From assembly GCA_030728785.1 (NCBI GenBank), contig JANQYP010000036.1:61794-94337 (forward strand): a stretch of 32,544 bases of DNA. The letters are read 5' to 3'. The position numbers and the translations under genes were made by a program. Within the stretch, counting starts at the first letter, position 1. The number at the start of each line of letters is the position of its first letter. This DNA comes from Pseudomonadales bacterium. GTDB lineage: Bacteria; Pseudomonadota; Gammaproteobacteria; Pseudomonadales; Azotimanducaceae. Under the pieces are notes generated by a model. The model saw only the letters and a program-made list of their open reading frames with translations, searched no databases and was not told the origin of the DNA. Shown piece by piece: positions 18,470-26,910 of this stretch.

Positions 18470-19045
18470 TCAAGCCAGAGCTGCAATCTTCTTTTCTATC
18501 GCTTCCCGAGCGCGAAAGATCCTTGATCTGATCGTACCGACAGGACAATCCATCACACCTGCAATTTCTTCGTAACTCAGACCTTCAAATTCACGCAAAG
18601 TTACCGCCACCTTCAATTCTTCCGGCAAGTCATCGATGGCCTTATAAACAACGGCCTGCAGCTGGTCTCGCGCCAGACTGTTCTCTGGATTTTCGATATC
18701 ACTCAAGGCCAGGCCGACTTCCTGATACTCACCCTGGTCAACGTCTATATCGGTATCTGGTGGCCGCCTGGACTTGGATACCAGATAATTTTTAGCTGTG
18801 TTGATGGCGATCCGGTACAACCAAGTATAAAAGGCGCTGTCCCCGCGAAATCCGGGCAAGGCTCTGTAGGCCTTGATAAATGCCTCTTGGGTGACATCAA
18901 GCACTTCGTCCTGGTCGCGCATATAACGACTGACCAGGCTCACAATGCGGTGCTGGTACTTCAATACCAGTAAGTCATAGGCCCTTTTATCGCCACGCTG
19001 CACACGCTCGACCAGCTGCCGATCAGTCTCCGCTTGTGCTATCAC
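18470..19045 (-). CDS. algU: RNA polymerase sigma factor AlgU/RpoE
   Basis: ECF sigma factor for envelope stress. Region 2 reads LVERVQRGDKRAYDLLVLKYQH and DVTQEAFIKAYRALPGFRGDSAF; region 4 reads FEGLSYEEIAGVMDCPVGTIRSRIFRAREAI. I place the start at GTG 19045 (191 aa), because AGGAG lies 5 nt upstream and the product matches AlgU/RpoE N-termini. The ORF-track start, ATG 19063 (197 aa), has a weaker site and remains possible. It heads the algU-mucA-mucB-mucC-mucD operon and has a sigma-E type promoter upstream, implying autoregulation. Confidence 0.97.
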   Translation of the reverse strand: MIAQAETDRQLVERVQRGDKRAYDLLVLKYQHRIVSLVSRYMRDQDEVLDVTQEAFIKAYRALPGFRGDSAFYTWLYRIAINTAKNYLVSKSRRPPDTDIDVDQGEYQEVGLALSDIENPENSLARDQLQAVVYKAIDDLPEELKVAVTLREFEGLSYEEIAGVMDCPVGTIRSRIFRAREAIEKKIAALA

Positions 19046-19097
19046 CGACACTCCTGCCACCATCTTTGACTGGGTTGCCGGCCAAATTCATGAACTG

Positions 19098-19124
19098 ATA
19101 GACCGCTGTTCAGCGTATAAGTTC
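19098..19124 (-). promoter_or_regulatory. Sigma-E (AlgU) type promoter upstream of algU
   Basis: The minus strand reads GAACTT, 16 nt, TCTAT. This matches the sigma-E/AlgU consensus GAACTT-N16-TCTGA with a full -35 and correct spacing. It lies about 50 nt before the algU start, where autoregulatory promoters of rpoE/algU operons are found. Confidence 0.8.
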
Positions 19125-19323
19125 GCGCAAGGTACAAGATCTTCACCGATTTTGTGTTTTGAAGGGCGAATAATACCAGCAACCACCCTGGGAATGGCCC
19201 AAGTTGATAAATATTATGCTTTCCACAAGCCATTCGGTACTCTTGCACCTCAGCGGTGCAGGTAGCTAACGACCCGGCATCACCCGGCAATTGCCCGACA
19301 AACAGCACAAAAGGCGGCGAACT

Positions 19324-20931
19324 TTGAGCGTTAAATCACACCAACACGACGTTCTTGTTATTGGCAGTGGCGCGGCCGGCATGACCCTGGCGCTCAAATT
19401 GAGTACTGACTATCAGGTTGCCCTGCTCTGCAAGGATGTCAGCAGCGAAGGATCAACCTATTATGCACAGGGCGGGGTCGCCGCTGTCCTTGATGAATAT
19501 GACAGTATTGACTCACACATCCAGGATACCCTGGTAGCCGGTGCAGGCATCTGTCATACGGATGTCGTGAAATTTACTGTGGAGCAGAGCCCCGCCATCA
19601 TCGCCTGGCTGGTGGACCTGGGCGTTAAATTTGATACCGAGACCGCGGCGGACGGCCGCCAGGAATTTCACCTCACCCAGGAAGGCGGGCATAGTCATCG
19701 GCGGGTGATCCATGCTGCTGACGCCACAGGCCGCGAAATTGGCAGCACCCTGGCCCAACACGTTCGAGACAGAGCCAATGTCAGCATTTTTGAGCGTTAT
19801 GCCGCCGTTGACTTGATCACCGAAAACGAGGTGGGCAGACCAGGCAAACGTTGTCTCGGCGCTTACGTCCTGAACCTTGAAACCCAGGAAGTTGAGCTGT
19901 TTCAGGCGCGTTTTGTCGTGCTGGCTACAGGCGGTGCCAGCAAGGTCTACCTTTACACCAGCAATCCCGACACAGCCTCAGGCGACGGTATCGCCATGGC
20001 CTGGCGAGCAGGTTGTCGCTCAGGCAATATGGAGTTTAACCAGTTTCACCCCACCTGCCTGTACCACCCGCTGGCCAAATCCTTCCTTATCAGTGAAGCG
20101 CTGCGTGGCGAAGGCGCGCGCCTGCTGCTGCCGGACGGTACACCCTTCATGAAACGCTTTGATGCTCGCGAGGAACTGGCACCCCGGGACATCGTCGCGC
20201 GCGCCATCGACCATGAAATGAAGCGTCTCGGCTGCGACTGTGTGTATCTGGATATCAGCCACAAAGACAAAGATTTCATCACCAGCCACTTCCCCACCAT
20301 CTATGCCCGCTGCCTGGAGTTGGGCATCGACATTTGCACTTCACCTATTCCTGTTGTGCCCGCTGCCCACTATACCTGTGGCGGCATTGTCACCGACATC
20401 AACGGTGCCACAGACATTCCCAACCTGTATGCCATTGGTGAATCAAGTTTTACCGGCCTGCACGGCGCCAACAGGATGGCAAGTAACTCCCTGCTGGAAT
20501 GTATGGTGTTTGCGAGTGCTGCCGCCCGGCACATCCAGTTGCAGCAAAACAGCATCTCTGCGGCCCTGAATATCCCCGCCTGGGATGAGTCCCAGGTGAC
20601 AGATTCCGATGAAGATGTGGTTATTTCTCATAACTGGGACGAGCTGCGGCGCTTCATGTGGGATTACGTTGGCATCGTTCGCACCGATAAACGCCTGCAA
20701 CGCGCCCGGCGCCGCACCCGCCTGCTGGCACAGGAGGTCAGTGAATATTACAGTAACTACAAAATTACCAACGACCTGCTCGAATTGCGTAACCTCATTA
20801 CTGTCGCTGAATTGATTATCCAGTCAGCCATTCAGCGCAAGGAAAGTCGCGGACTGCACTTCACCCTTGATTATCCCAACCTGCTGCCAGAGGCAAAGGA
20901 CACCATTCTGGTCCCGCCCAACTTTGGTTAG
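19324..20931 (+). CDS. nadB: L-aspartate oxidase NadB
   Basis: FAD enzyme oxidising L-aspartate to iminoaspartate, the first step of de novo NAD synthesis. I choose TTG 19324 (535 aa; [19 protein letters not shown]), which matches typical NadB N-termini and has AAAGGCGG upstream; the track start at 19291 is also TTG but has no ribosome site. The FAD motif is VIGSGAAGM, followed by [12 protein letters not shown], the succinate-dehydrogenase-like active region [10 protein letters not shown] and [15 protein letters not shown]. The C-terminal helical domain has [15 protein letters not shown]. Divergent from algU, as in Pseudomonas. Confidence 0.96.
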   Translation: MSVKSHQHDVLVIGSGAAGMTLALKLSTDYQVALLCKDVSSEGSTYYAQGGVAAVLDEYDSIDSHIQDTLVAGAGICHTDVVKFTVEQSPAIIAWLVDLGVKFDTETAADGRQEFHLTQEGGHSHRRVIHAADATGREIGSTLAQHVRDRANVSIFERYAAVDLITENEVGRPGKRCLGAYVLNLETQEVELFQARFVVLATGGASKVYLYTSNPDTASGDGIAMAWRAGCRSGNMEFNQFHPTCLYHPLAKSFLISEALRGEGARLLLPDGTPFMKRFDAREELAPRDIVARAIDHEMKRLGCDCVYLDISHKDKDFITSHFPTIYARCLELGIDICTSPIPVVPAAHYTCGGIVTDINGATDIPNLYAIGESSFTGLHGANRMASNSLLECMVFASAAARHIQLQQNSISAALNIPAWDESQVTDSDEDVVISHNWDELRRFMWDYVGIVRTDKRLQRARRRTRLLAQEVSEYYSNYKITNDLLELRNLITVAELIIQSAIQRKESRGLHFTLDYPNLLPEAKDTILVPPNFG

Positions 20932-20950
20932 GTGCCTGCCGGACCTGCAC

Positions 20951-21418
20951 TCAGGGCGCGGAACTGAACGGCTGATGACCGCGGGTCTGCAGACGCAAAA
21001 CCGCACGCAGGTGCCGAAAAGACTCTTTACTGAGGCTGTCTGGCAGCAGAGTCACGGCAACATTGCCTCCCGCCGAGCACCTGAAGCGCAGCACCACCAA
21101 CCAGCCCGTCAGCACCACCCCGGGCAATAAGGTCGCTGGGCGAGGCCTGCCAGTGCGGGTCTGCAGCTGCCAGCCCGCAGCTGTCAGGGTTAGCGCGACA
21201 ACGGCATTCGGCGTTGTCCGCAGGCCATCCCGAGTCAACGCCACATACCAGCAAACCAGCAGCGCCAGCCCCATGGCCAGGCGCCACAAGACGGGCAACT
21301 GCACCAGCCACAGTGCCAGCGCCGCGGCCAGGTGTGTGGCCGTAACCGCCAGGCAGAACAAACTTGATGGCTGCAATTGCAGATGCAGCTGTCGCGTGAC
21401 CAACGGTGAAGTGGGCAT
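20951..21418 (-). CDS. ygfX: YgfX (CptA)-like membrane protein
   Basis: 155-aa protein with two close hydrophobic helices near the N-terminus (about 20-38 and 43-61), then a beta-rich soluble part (AAGWQLQTRTGRPRPATLLPGVVLTGWLV). Position right after sdhE, size, topology and the N-terminal QLHLQLQPS all match the YgfX/CptA family. In E. coli this has been described as a toxin-like partner of SdhE/CptB that affects cytoskeletal proteins; whether that applies here is unknown. It converges on nadB with a 19-nt gap. Confidence 0.75.
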   Translation of the reverse strand: MPTSPLVTRQLHLQLQPSSLFCLAVTATHLAAALALWLVQLPVLWRLAMGLALLVCWYVALTRDGLRTTPNAVVALTLTAAGWQLQTRTGRPRPATLLPGVVLTGWLVVLRFRCSAGGNVAVTLLPDSLSKESFRHLRAVLRLQTRGHQPFSSAP

Positions 21419-21465
21419 TAACCCCTCCTGTCAGCGCATCGATTTGCGCAACCCCTTTTTTGGGA

Positions 21466-21723
21466 TCAGCTTTTTGGCCGCACCCTCGCAAGCATAAAAT
21501 CAACCAGCGCCGCCATCCCGGCATCATCAGGCCTGGATTTTTGGCTGAACCACTCCAGCAGATCAGGATCGTCCTGCTCCAGCAACTTCTGAAAACTCAG
21601 TTGTTGTGCCGCTGTGATGGCAAGGTACATTTCATCAAAAAAGGGCAGGAGCAGCAGATCAAGCTCAAGCATGCCGCGCCGACTGCGCCAGCGCATGCGA
21701 TTGTATTCCAGATTTTCAGTCAT
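21466..21723 (-). CDS. sdhE: FAD assembly factor SdhE
   Basis: 85-aa cytosolic protein that promotes covalent FAD attachment to SdhA (and FrdA in E. coli). The diagnostic RGxxE motif is R16-G-M-L-E20 within RMRWRSRRGMLELD, followed by the small helical bundle (LLPFFDEMYLAITAAQQLSFQKLLEQDDPDLLEWF). ATG start at 21723. It is divergent from ygfZ (75 nt) and 47 nt upstream of ygfX, the conserved sdhE-ygfX pair. Confidence 0.95.
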   Translation of the reverse strand: MTENLEYNRMRWRSRRGMLELDLLLLPFFDEMYLAITAAQQLSFQKLLEQDDPDLLEWFSQKSRPDDAGMAALVDFMLARVRPKS

Positions 21724-21798
21724 AGGCTACCGAAGGTGGTGGAGATCAAGACGGAAAATTATACCGCTTACCTGAGGCCAGCATGTAGAATACTTGCC

Positions 21799-22629
21799 AT
21801 GAATAATGTCATCCCATTAACTGACTTTGGCTTCCTCGCAATCACTGGCAGGGACGCATTAAAATTTTTGCAGGGTTACACCACCTGCGATCTCGCGGAA
21901 GTACTGCCGGGCAAAGCCGGCCTCGGCGCCACCTGCAACATTCAAGGGCGCATGCTCAGCAACTACCGCATTGCGGCGATCGACCAGGGTTACCTGCTGC
22001 GTATGCACAAGTCTTTGGTTGCGCCCACCCGGGCGTTTCTGAACAAATATATCGTCTTCTCCAAGGCAGTCCTAGTGGATGTTTCTGCTGACTATGAGTG
22101 TTTTGGCGTCTTGGGCGACATGGCGGATACACTGAACGACAACCCACTTGACGCGGCAGCGCCCTGCATCAACATTAGGATTAACAGCAAAGTACCTCGC
22201 TTTGAATGCTGGTGTCCCGCCGGCCAGCCTCGCCCGAGTACCATCGCAGCGTCAGCTTGGCTGCTTGCCGAACTGGATGATGGTTATGTCTGGCTTGATG
22301 CCAGCAGCAGCGAAGAATTTATCCCGCAGATGCTCAACCTGCAGCATCTTGGCGGCGTCAGCTTCAAGAAAGGCTGTTATCTGGGGCAGGAGATTGTCGC
22401 CCGCATGCAATACCGGGGCGAAATCAAGCGCAAACTTTATCGCGGCAGCTCACCAGTTGCCGTGGCCGTGACAGACAAGCTCTATGGCCCCACCGCTAAC
22501 ACCGCAGGTCGCGTGGTGAGTTGCGTCGGCCAGCAGTTCCTGGCGGTCATTCAGGTACAGGCCATTGATGCAGGCCTGCATCTCGGCAGCGGTGAACCGC
22601 TGGAGATCATGGCAGCCGCTGTACCTTGA
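21799..22629 (+). CDS. ygfZ: tRNA-modifying/Fe-S protein YgfZ
   Basis: Folate-binding protein of the GcvT-like family that supports Fe-S cluster enzymes and tRNA modification (MiaB). The ORF track runs from 21406, but the real start is ATG 21799 (276 aa), as NNVIPLTDFGFLAITGRDALKFLQGYTTCD is the normal N-terminus and the upstream part overlaps sdhE antisense. The signature KGCYLGQEIVARMQYRG is at 191-207, with the conserved Cys C193. Near sdhE and nadB it forms a flavin/Fe-S maintenance neighbourhood. Confidence 0.94.
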   Translation: MNNVIPLTDFGFLAITGRDALKFLQGYTTCDLAEVLPGKAGLGATCNIQGRMLSNYRIAAIDQGYLLRMHKSLVAPTRAFLNKYIVFSKAVLVDVSADYECFGVLGDMADTLNDNPLDAAAPCINIRINSKVPRFECWCPAGQPRPSTIAASAWLLAELDDGYVWLDASSSEEFIPQMLNLQHLGGVSFKKGCYLGQEIVARMQYRGEIKRKLYRGSSPVAVAVTDKLYGPTANTAGRVVSCVGQQFLAVIQVQAIDAGLHLGSGEPLEIMAAAVP

Positions 22630-22661
22630 GGCGTGACAAATTGCGGCTATAGCCAGACCCG

Positions 22662-22693
22662 CTTATGCTCCACGAGCGCTTACGCTCCATAAG
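22662..22693. other. Inverted repeat in the convergent ygfZ/mmsB gap
   Basis: CTTATG...GAGCG-ctta-CGCTC-CATAAG can fold as a 5-bp inner and 6-bp outer stem with a 6-nt one-sided bulge. It lies between two convergent genes (ygfZ ends 22629, mmsB ends 22805), so a termination role is possible, but there is no T-run. Confidence 0.35.
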
Positions 22694-22804
22694 ATAGCTG
22701 CCATTATTAGTAACAATGCGGCGCTCAGCCCCGCCCAGAAGCACTCGAGCGGCTTTCGAGACGAGGTCGGCCGGCTCCCTGCAGCAGGCGGCCAAAAACA
22801 GTTG

Positions 22805-23707
22805 TCAGGCCGGCTTTTTGGCAGCGCCCTGAAAGCTGACCTGAATACTTGAGAAATCTTTGCGGCCAAACCCCGCCTTGGCATGACTAACATACAGATT
22901 TCGCGCCAATGACCCCATGGGCGTGGCAGAGCCTCTGGCCAGGGCTGCTTCCGTTGCCAACCCCAGGTCTTTGATCATCAGGTCCACCAGAAAGCCGCCT
23001 TCATAGTCTCTGGCCGCGGGCACGCCGGCCATCACACCCGGATAGGGGTTATAAACTTCCAGCGCCCAGTTGCCACCAGAGCTCTTACGCATGATTTCTG
23101 CCAACACTGCCGGATCAAGCCCGCTGTCGACGCCCAGTTGTAATGCCTCTGCCGTACCCGTCATCAAGACAGACAGCAGCATATTGTTGCAGATCTTCGC
23201 CACTTGGCCGGCACCCGCATCACCAGCATGAAAAATATTCTTGCCCATGGCTTCGAGGATGGGTGTGGCCCGCTGCAGACCCTCTGCGGTGCCGCCAACA
23301 ATAAACGTCAGGGTACCGCCGACGGCGCCGCCGACACCACCGGATACCGGCGCATCAAGCATGGTGATGCCGCGCGCCGAGGCCGCAGCCGAAACCTTTT
23401 GCGCCGATGCTGCGGCGATAGTGCTGCAGTCGATCACCAGGGTTGAGCTGTCCATGGCAGCGAGAATGCCCTCGTCACCCAAATACAGACGCTCCACATG
23501 CACCGATGCCGGCAACATGGAAATCACCACATCCACCCCAACCACTGCCTCAGCCGCGGCGGCACAGGCCAGTGCACCCTTGCCTGCCAGCTCCTGCAGC
23601 GCCGCCGGCACCAGGTCAAATGCCTTGATGGTGTGCCCGGCATGCAGCAGGTTTGCAGCCATGGGGCCACCCATGTTGCCGAGTCCAATAAATCCTATGT
23701 TGGCCAT
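22805..23707 (-). CDS. mmsB: 3-hydroxyisobutyrate dehydrogenase
   Basis: NAD-dependent enzyme oxidising 3-hydroxyisobutyrate to methylmalonate semialdehyde in valine catabolism. 300 aa. The nucleotide motif is GFIGLGNMGGPMAANLL at the N-terminus, the substrate-binding segment DAPVSGGVGGAVGGTLTF, and the catalytic lysine K171 in GQVAKICNNML. Typical length. ATG start at 23707. Last gene of the valine operon, 51 nt after the 3-hydroxyisobutyryl-CoA hydrolase that supplies its substrate. Confidence 0.95.
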   Translation of the reverse strand: MANIGFIGLGNMGGPMAANLLHAGHTIKAFDLVPAALQELAGKGALACAAAAEAVVGVDVVISMLPASVHVERLYLGDEGILAAMDSSTLVIDCSTIAAASAQKVSAAASARGITMLDAPVSGGVGGAVGGTLTFIVGGTAEGLQRATPILEAMGKNIFHAGDAGAGQVAKICNNMLLSVLMTGTAEALQLGVDSGLDPAVLAEIMRKSSGGNWALEVYNPYPGVMAGVPAARDYEGGFLVDLMIKDLGLATEAALARGSATPMGSLARNLYVSHAKAGFGRKDFSSIQVSFQGAAKKPA

Positions 23708-23758
23708 ATTTAGCTCCCGCTACTGGTGCGATGAATAATTTATTTGCCTGCCGGCAGA

Positions 23759-24916
23759 TTATGCAGTTTCGAGCATGTCGGCCAGGGGATTGATGGCCCA
23801 GGGCAGGTTGAAATGCGCCTGCACCCATTCGTCAGGCACCTGATCCAGATTTGGATAACGCCAGGCAGGCTTATTGTCTTTATCAATCAGCAGCGCGCGC
23901 ACGCCTTCGGCGAAGTCCGGATGGCGGCTGCATTGCACGGCGATGACCAGCTCCAGTTGAAAACACTGTTTTAACGACAGGCCACGGGCGCGCTGCAATT
24001 GTTCATGAATAATATGGGCTGTGGTCGGCGAACCGCTGTTGATACTCTTGGCGGCCCTGGTCAGAAACACATCATCGTCAGCAAAACTGGCAACAGCCCG
24101 GGCAAAGGCTGGCACCGGCTGGTCACTGGCCAGCACCTGCGTCATCAGGGTCTGTATGGCGGTTTCGCGGGGCGCCAGTTGGCCTGCCGGAAATTCTTGC
24201 GCATCACCTTCAAGGCCTGCCAGCAGCGAACCCAACAACGCCTTGTCCCGAACACCGTCACCGTGCCAATCGGCATCAAGCAGCTGCTGCAAGACTGCGG
24301 GCTTTTCCTCGAAAGCCAGCAAGTAATCGATCAAACCAAGATACTTGCCGTCAACAGCATTCAGCTGGCAGCCGGTCCAGGCAATAAAATACGCCCAATG
24401 CCGCGGCATTTTGCTTAGGAACCAGGTAGCGCCAGCATCGGGAAACAGGCCAATGGTAATTTCCGGCAGCGCCAGGCGCGTTGTGGCAGTGCCGATTCGA
24501 TGACTGCAGCCGCCCATAATGCCAAGGCCGCCGCCCATAACAATACCCTGGGCCCACACCAGGGTTGGCTTTGGATAGGTATGAATAAGATAGTCGAGGC
24601 GATACTCGCGTTCAAAAAACGCCTCGGCATAGGCCACAGGTTCATCCGCCACCGTTTGAGCAACCATAGATTGATACAGGGCCTGAATATCACCGCCCGC
24701 AGAAAAGGCTTTGTCACTGTTGCTTTGGAACAGCACCATGACGATATTGTCATCATCGCGCCACTGCTGCAGTTGCGGCGTCAACAGGTCGATCATCGCA
24801 AGGCTGAGGCTATTCAGTGTGGCGGGCACGTTGAGGGTGACAATACCCAGCTGGCAGCCGTTGTTGGTGGCCACAGTTTCAAATAGTACAACGTCAGCAG
24901 CCGTTGTCGCCGCCAT
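23759..24916 (-). CDS. 3-hydroxyisobutyryl-CoA hydrolase (crotonase family)
   Basis: Hydrolyses 3-hydroxyisobutyryl-CoA to 3-hydroxyisobutyrate. 385 aa, longer than a plain enoyl-CoA hydratase and typical for the HIBCH branch. Oxyanion-hole segments are FSAGGDIQALY and GIVMGGGLGIMGGCSHR. The catalytic Glu E152 and Asp D160 lie in LPEITIGLFPDAGATWFLSK, the HIBCH signature. The C-terminal extension ends WRYPNLDQVPDEWVQAHF. The start lies 2 nt beyond the ech stop. Enzyme class is well supported; the substrate is inferred from neighbours. Confidence 0.92.
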   Translation of the reverse strand: MAATTAADVVLFETVATNNGCQLGIVTLNVPATLNSLSLAMIDLLTPQLQQWRDDDNIVMVLFQSNSDKAFSAGGDIQALYQSMVAQTVADEPVAYAEAFFEREYRLDYLIHTYPKPTLVWAQGIVMGGGLGIMGGCSHRIGTATTRLALPEITIGLFPDAGATWFLSKMPRHWAYFIAWTGCQLNAVDGKYLGLIDYLLAFEEKPAVLQQLLDADWHGDGVRDKALLGSLLAGLEGDAQEFPAGQLAPRETAIQTLMTQVLASDQPVPAFARAVASFADDDVFLTRAAKSINSGSPTTAHIIHEQLQRARGLSLKQCFQLELVIAVQCSRHPDFAEGVRALLIDKDNKPAWRYPNLDQVPDEWVQAHFNLPWAINPLADMLETA

Positions 24917-24918
24917 GG

Positions 24919-25695
24919 TCAGGCATTCCGCCAGTTGGGTGCGCGCTTCTGCAGAAACGCATTGACACCTTCGGCCTGGTCCTGGGTGCCAAATAAATCT
25001 ACAAAAGCATCACGCTCGGCGGTATACGCCGAGGTCATGGCGCCGGACCTTGCCGCCTGGATCAGTTGTTTGCAGGCACTGACACTGGTCGGGCTCTGCC
25101 CCTCAACTCTGCCTGCCAGCGCCATGGCGGCCGCCAGCGATGTGCCTTTGGGCACCACCTCTTCCACCAGGCCAATGCGTTCGGCGGTCGCCGCGTCAAC
25201 ACGCTCACCACAGAGAATCATACGTTTGGCCCAACCCTCGCCCACCAGCCAGGCCAGGTGCTGGGTACCCAGCCCCGCCGGCAGCAGGCCAACAGTGGCT
25301 TCAGGTAAACCCATGACAGCCTGGGACTCGGCGATCCGGATATCACAGGCCATGGCACATTCGAGGCCACCACCCATGGCATAACCATTAATGGCCGCAA
25401 TGGACACGCCACGAAAATTTGCCAGGGCTTCAAAGGCCGCGCCAAATTTTTCCGCCAGGTCACGGGCAACGGTTTTATCACCAGAGGCAAACATCTTCAG
25501 GTCAGCACCGGCCGAGAAAAACTTTTCACCCTGACCAGTAATCACCAGGGAATAGACTTCCCTGTTGTTGTTCAGCTCGCCAACCATATCCCGCAACGCT
25601 GTGAGGTTGTCAGCGTCCCAGGTATTGGCAGCAGGATTATTAATGGTAATCAGCGCCGTATGGCCCTGGATATCCAGCAGCAATTTGTCAGTCAT
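24919..25695 (-). CDS. Enoyl-CoA hydratase (methacrylyl-CoA hydration)
   Basis: Crotonase-family hydratase, 258 aa from ATG 25695 (MTDKLLLDIQGHTALITIN), chosen over the track start at 25716 because AAAGGA lies about 9 nt upstream. Oxyanion hole: FFSAGADLKMF and GYAMGGGLECAMACD. The two catalytic glutamates E112 and E132 (LPEATVGLLPAGLGT) are 20 residues apart, as in true hydratases. In this operon the likely substrate is methacrylyl-CoA, giving 3-hydroxyisobutyryl-CoA. A 10-nt tandem repeat lies just upstream. Confidence 0.93.
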   Translation of the reverse strand: MTDKLLLDIQGHTALITINNPAANTWDADNLTALRDMVGELNNNREVYSLVITGQGEKFFSAGADLKMFASGDKTVARDLAEKFGAAFEALANFRGVSIAAINGYAMGGGLECAMACDIRIAESQAVMGLPEATVGLLPAGLGTQHLAWLVGEGWAKRMILCGERVDAATAERIGLVEEVVPKGTSLAAAMALAGRVEGQSPTSVSACKQLIQAARSGAMTSAYTAERDAFVDLFGTQDQAEGVNAFLQKRAPNWRNA

Positions 25696-25710
25696 AGTGG
25701 CAATTCCTTT

Positions 25711-25750
25711 CCGCAATTGTATGCAGTTGTTAGCAGTTGTCAGCAGTTGT
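25711..25750. repeat. 10-nt tandem repeat at the acd/ech junction
   Basis: Four 10-nt units, ccgcaattgt, atgcagttgt, tagcagttgt, cagcagttgt, lie between the acyl-CoA dehydrogenase stop (25750-25752) and the hydratase start. The last unit touches the stop codon. Confidence 0.88.
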
Positions 25751-26910
25751 TACTGAATGGTTTCGACATCTGCCTGAGTCAGCAGGTGACGCGAGACTAT
25801 CAGGCGCATAATTTCGTTAGTGCCTTCCAGTATCTGATGCACTCGAGTGTCACGCAGGTAACGTTCAAGGGGATATTCCTGCATGTAGCCATAACCGCCA
25901 TGAATCTGCAGCGCCTGGTTACACACATCAAAACCCACATCTGTGGCAAAACGTTTGGCCATAGCTGAGTAGACACTCGCCTGGGGGTCGCCCTTGTCGA
26001 CTTTGAAGGCTGCCAGGCGCACCAGTTGGCGAGCCGCCACCAGTTCCGTGACCATATCCGCCAGCTTGAATTGCAGCGCCTGGAAACTCGCCAGCGGCGC
26101 GCCGAACTGCTGCCGCTCCAACATATAGGTCTGGGTGCGGTTAATAGCCGCCTGGGCGGTGCCAATGGAGCAGGTGGCAATATTGATACGACCACCGTCC
26201 AGGCCTTTCATGGCGATCTTAAAGCCATCACCCTCTTTACCCAGGCGGTTTGCCACCGGCACTCGCACCTGCTCAAAGCTGATCTCTTTGGTTGGCTGGC
26301 TGTGCCAGCCCATCTTTTCAAGATTCTTACCGAAACTGATGCCAGGTAGGTCGCTGGGAATCACCAGGGTGCTGATACCACGCGCGCCGCTGTCGGCAGT
26401 TCTGACCATCACCACCAGCACATCTGTGGCACCGGCGCCGGAGATAAACATCTTCGCGCCGTTCACCACGTAATAATCACCATCGCGCTTGGCCTGGGTG
26501 CGCAACGAGCCGGCGTCGGAGCCGGCGCCGGCTTCAGTGAGACAATAGCTGGCGAGCTGGGCGCCGCTGACCAGGTCCGGGCAGAAGGCTTCGCGGGTTG
26601 CATCGCTGCCATATTCAGCAATCATCCAGCTGGCCATATTATGGATCGAGATAAAAGCCGTGGTTGAAGTACAACCCATGGCCAGCTGTTCCAGTATGAC
26701 TGCCGAGTCGAGCCGGCTGAGACCCATGCCGCCGAGGGATTCCGGGCAATAGAGACCACAGAAGCCCATATCACCAGCGGCCTTGATGACATCCCGGGGA
26801 AATACCTTACCCTCGTCCCAGGCGGCAGCGTGGGGCGCAAAAGCCTTGTCAGAAAAGGCCCGCGCCGCCTGCTGAAAGGCCAACTGGTCTGCAGTCAGGT
26901 CAAAATCCAT
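25750..26910 (-). CDS. Acyl-CoA dehydrogenase (probable isobutyryl-CoA dehydrogenase)
   Basis: FAD enzyme, 386 aa. The signature LTEAGAGSDAGSLRTQAKRDGDYYVVNGAKMFISG region marks the middle beta domain; the C-terminal helical domain has QIHGGYGYMQEYPLERYLRD and the catalytic base E362 in LEGTNEIMR, the position used by short/branched-chain members. In this operon the expected reaction is isobutyryl-CoA to methacrylyl-CoA, with electrons passed to ETF. The ATG overlaps the mmsA stop by 1 nt (TAATG), so translation is coupled. Substrate inferred from context. Confidence 0.92.
   Translation of the reverse strand: MDFDLTADQLAFQQAARAFSDKAFAPHAAAWDEGKVFPRDVIKAAGDMGFCGLYCPESLGGMGLSRLDSAVILEQLAMGCTSTTAFISIHNMASWMIAEYGSDATREAFCPDLVSGAQLASYCLTEAGAGSDAGSLRTQAKRDGDYYVVNGAKMFISGAGATDVLVVMVRTADSGARGISTLVIPSDLPGISFGKNLEKMGWHSQPTKEISFEQVRVPVANRLGKEGDGFKIAMKGLDGGRINIATCSIGTAQAAINRTQTYMLERQQFGAPLASFQALQFKLADMVTELVAARQLVRLAAFKVDKGDPQASVYSAMAKRFATDVGFDVCNQALQIHGGYGYMQEYPLERYLRDTRVHQILEGTNEIMRLIVSRHLLTQADVETIQ

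Noticed and set aside
21406-21798. N-terminal extension of the ygfZ ORF
   Set aside because: The extra 131 codons run antisense over sdhE and have no resemblance to YgfZ; the family N-terminus begins at ATG 21799.
22662-22693. Rho-independent terminator between ygfZ and mmsB
   Set aside because: A hairpin can be drawn but it has a bulge, short stems and no T-run on either strand, so it is listed only as an inverted repeat.
22607-22893. Two small minus-strand ORFs downstream of mmsB
   Set aside because: They overlap the ends of ygfZ or mmsB, have low-complexity basic products and no ribosome site.
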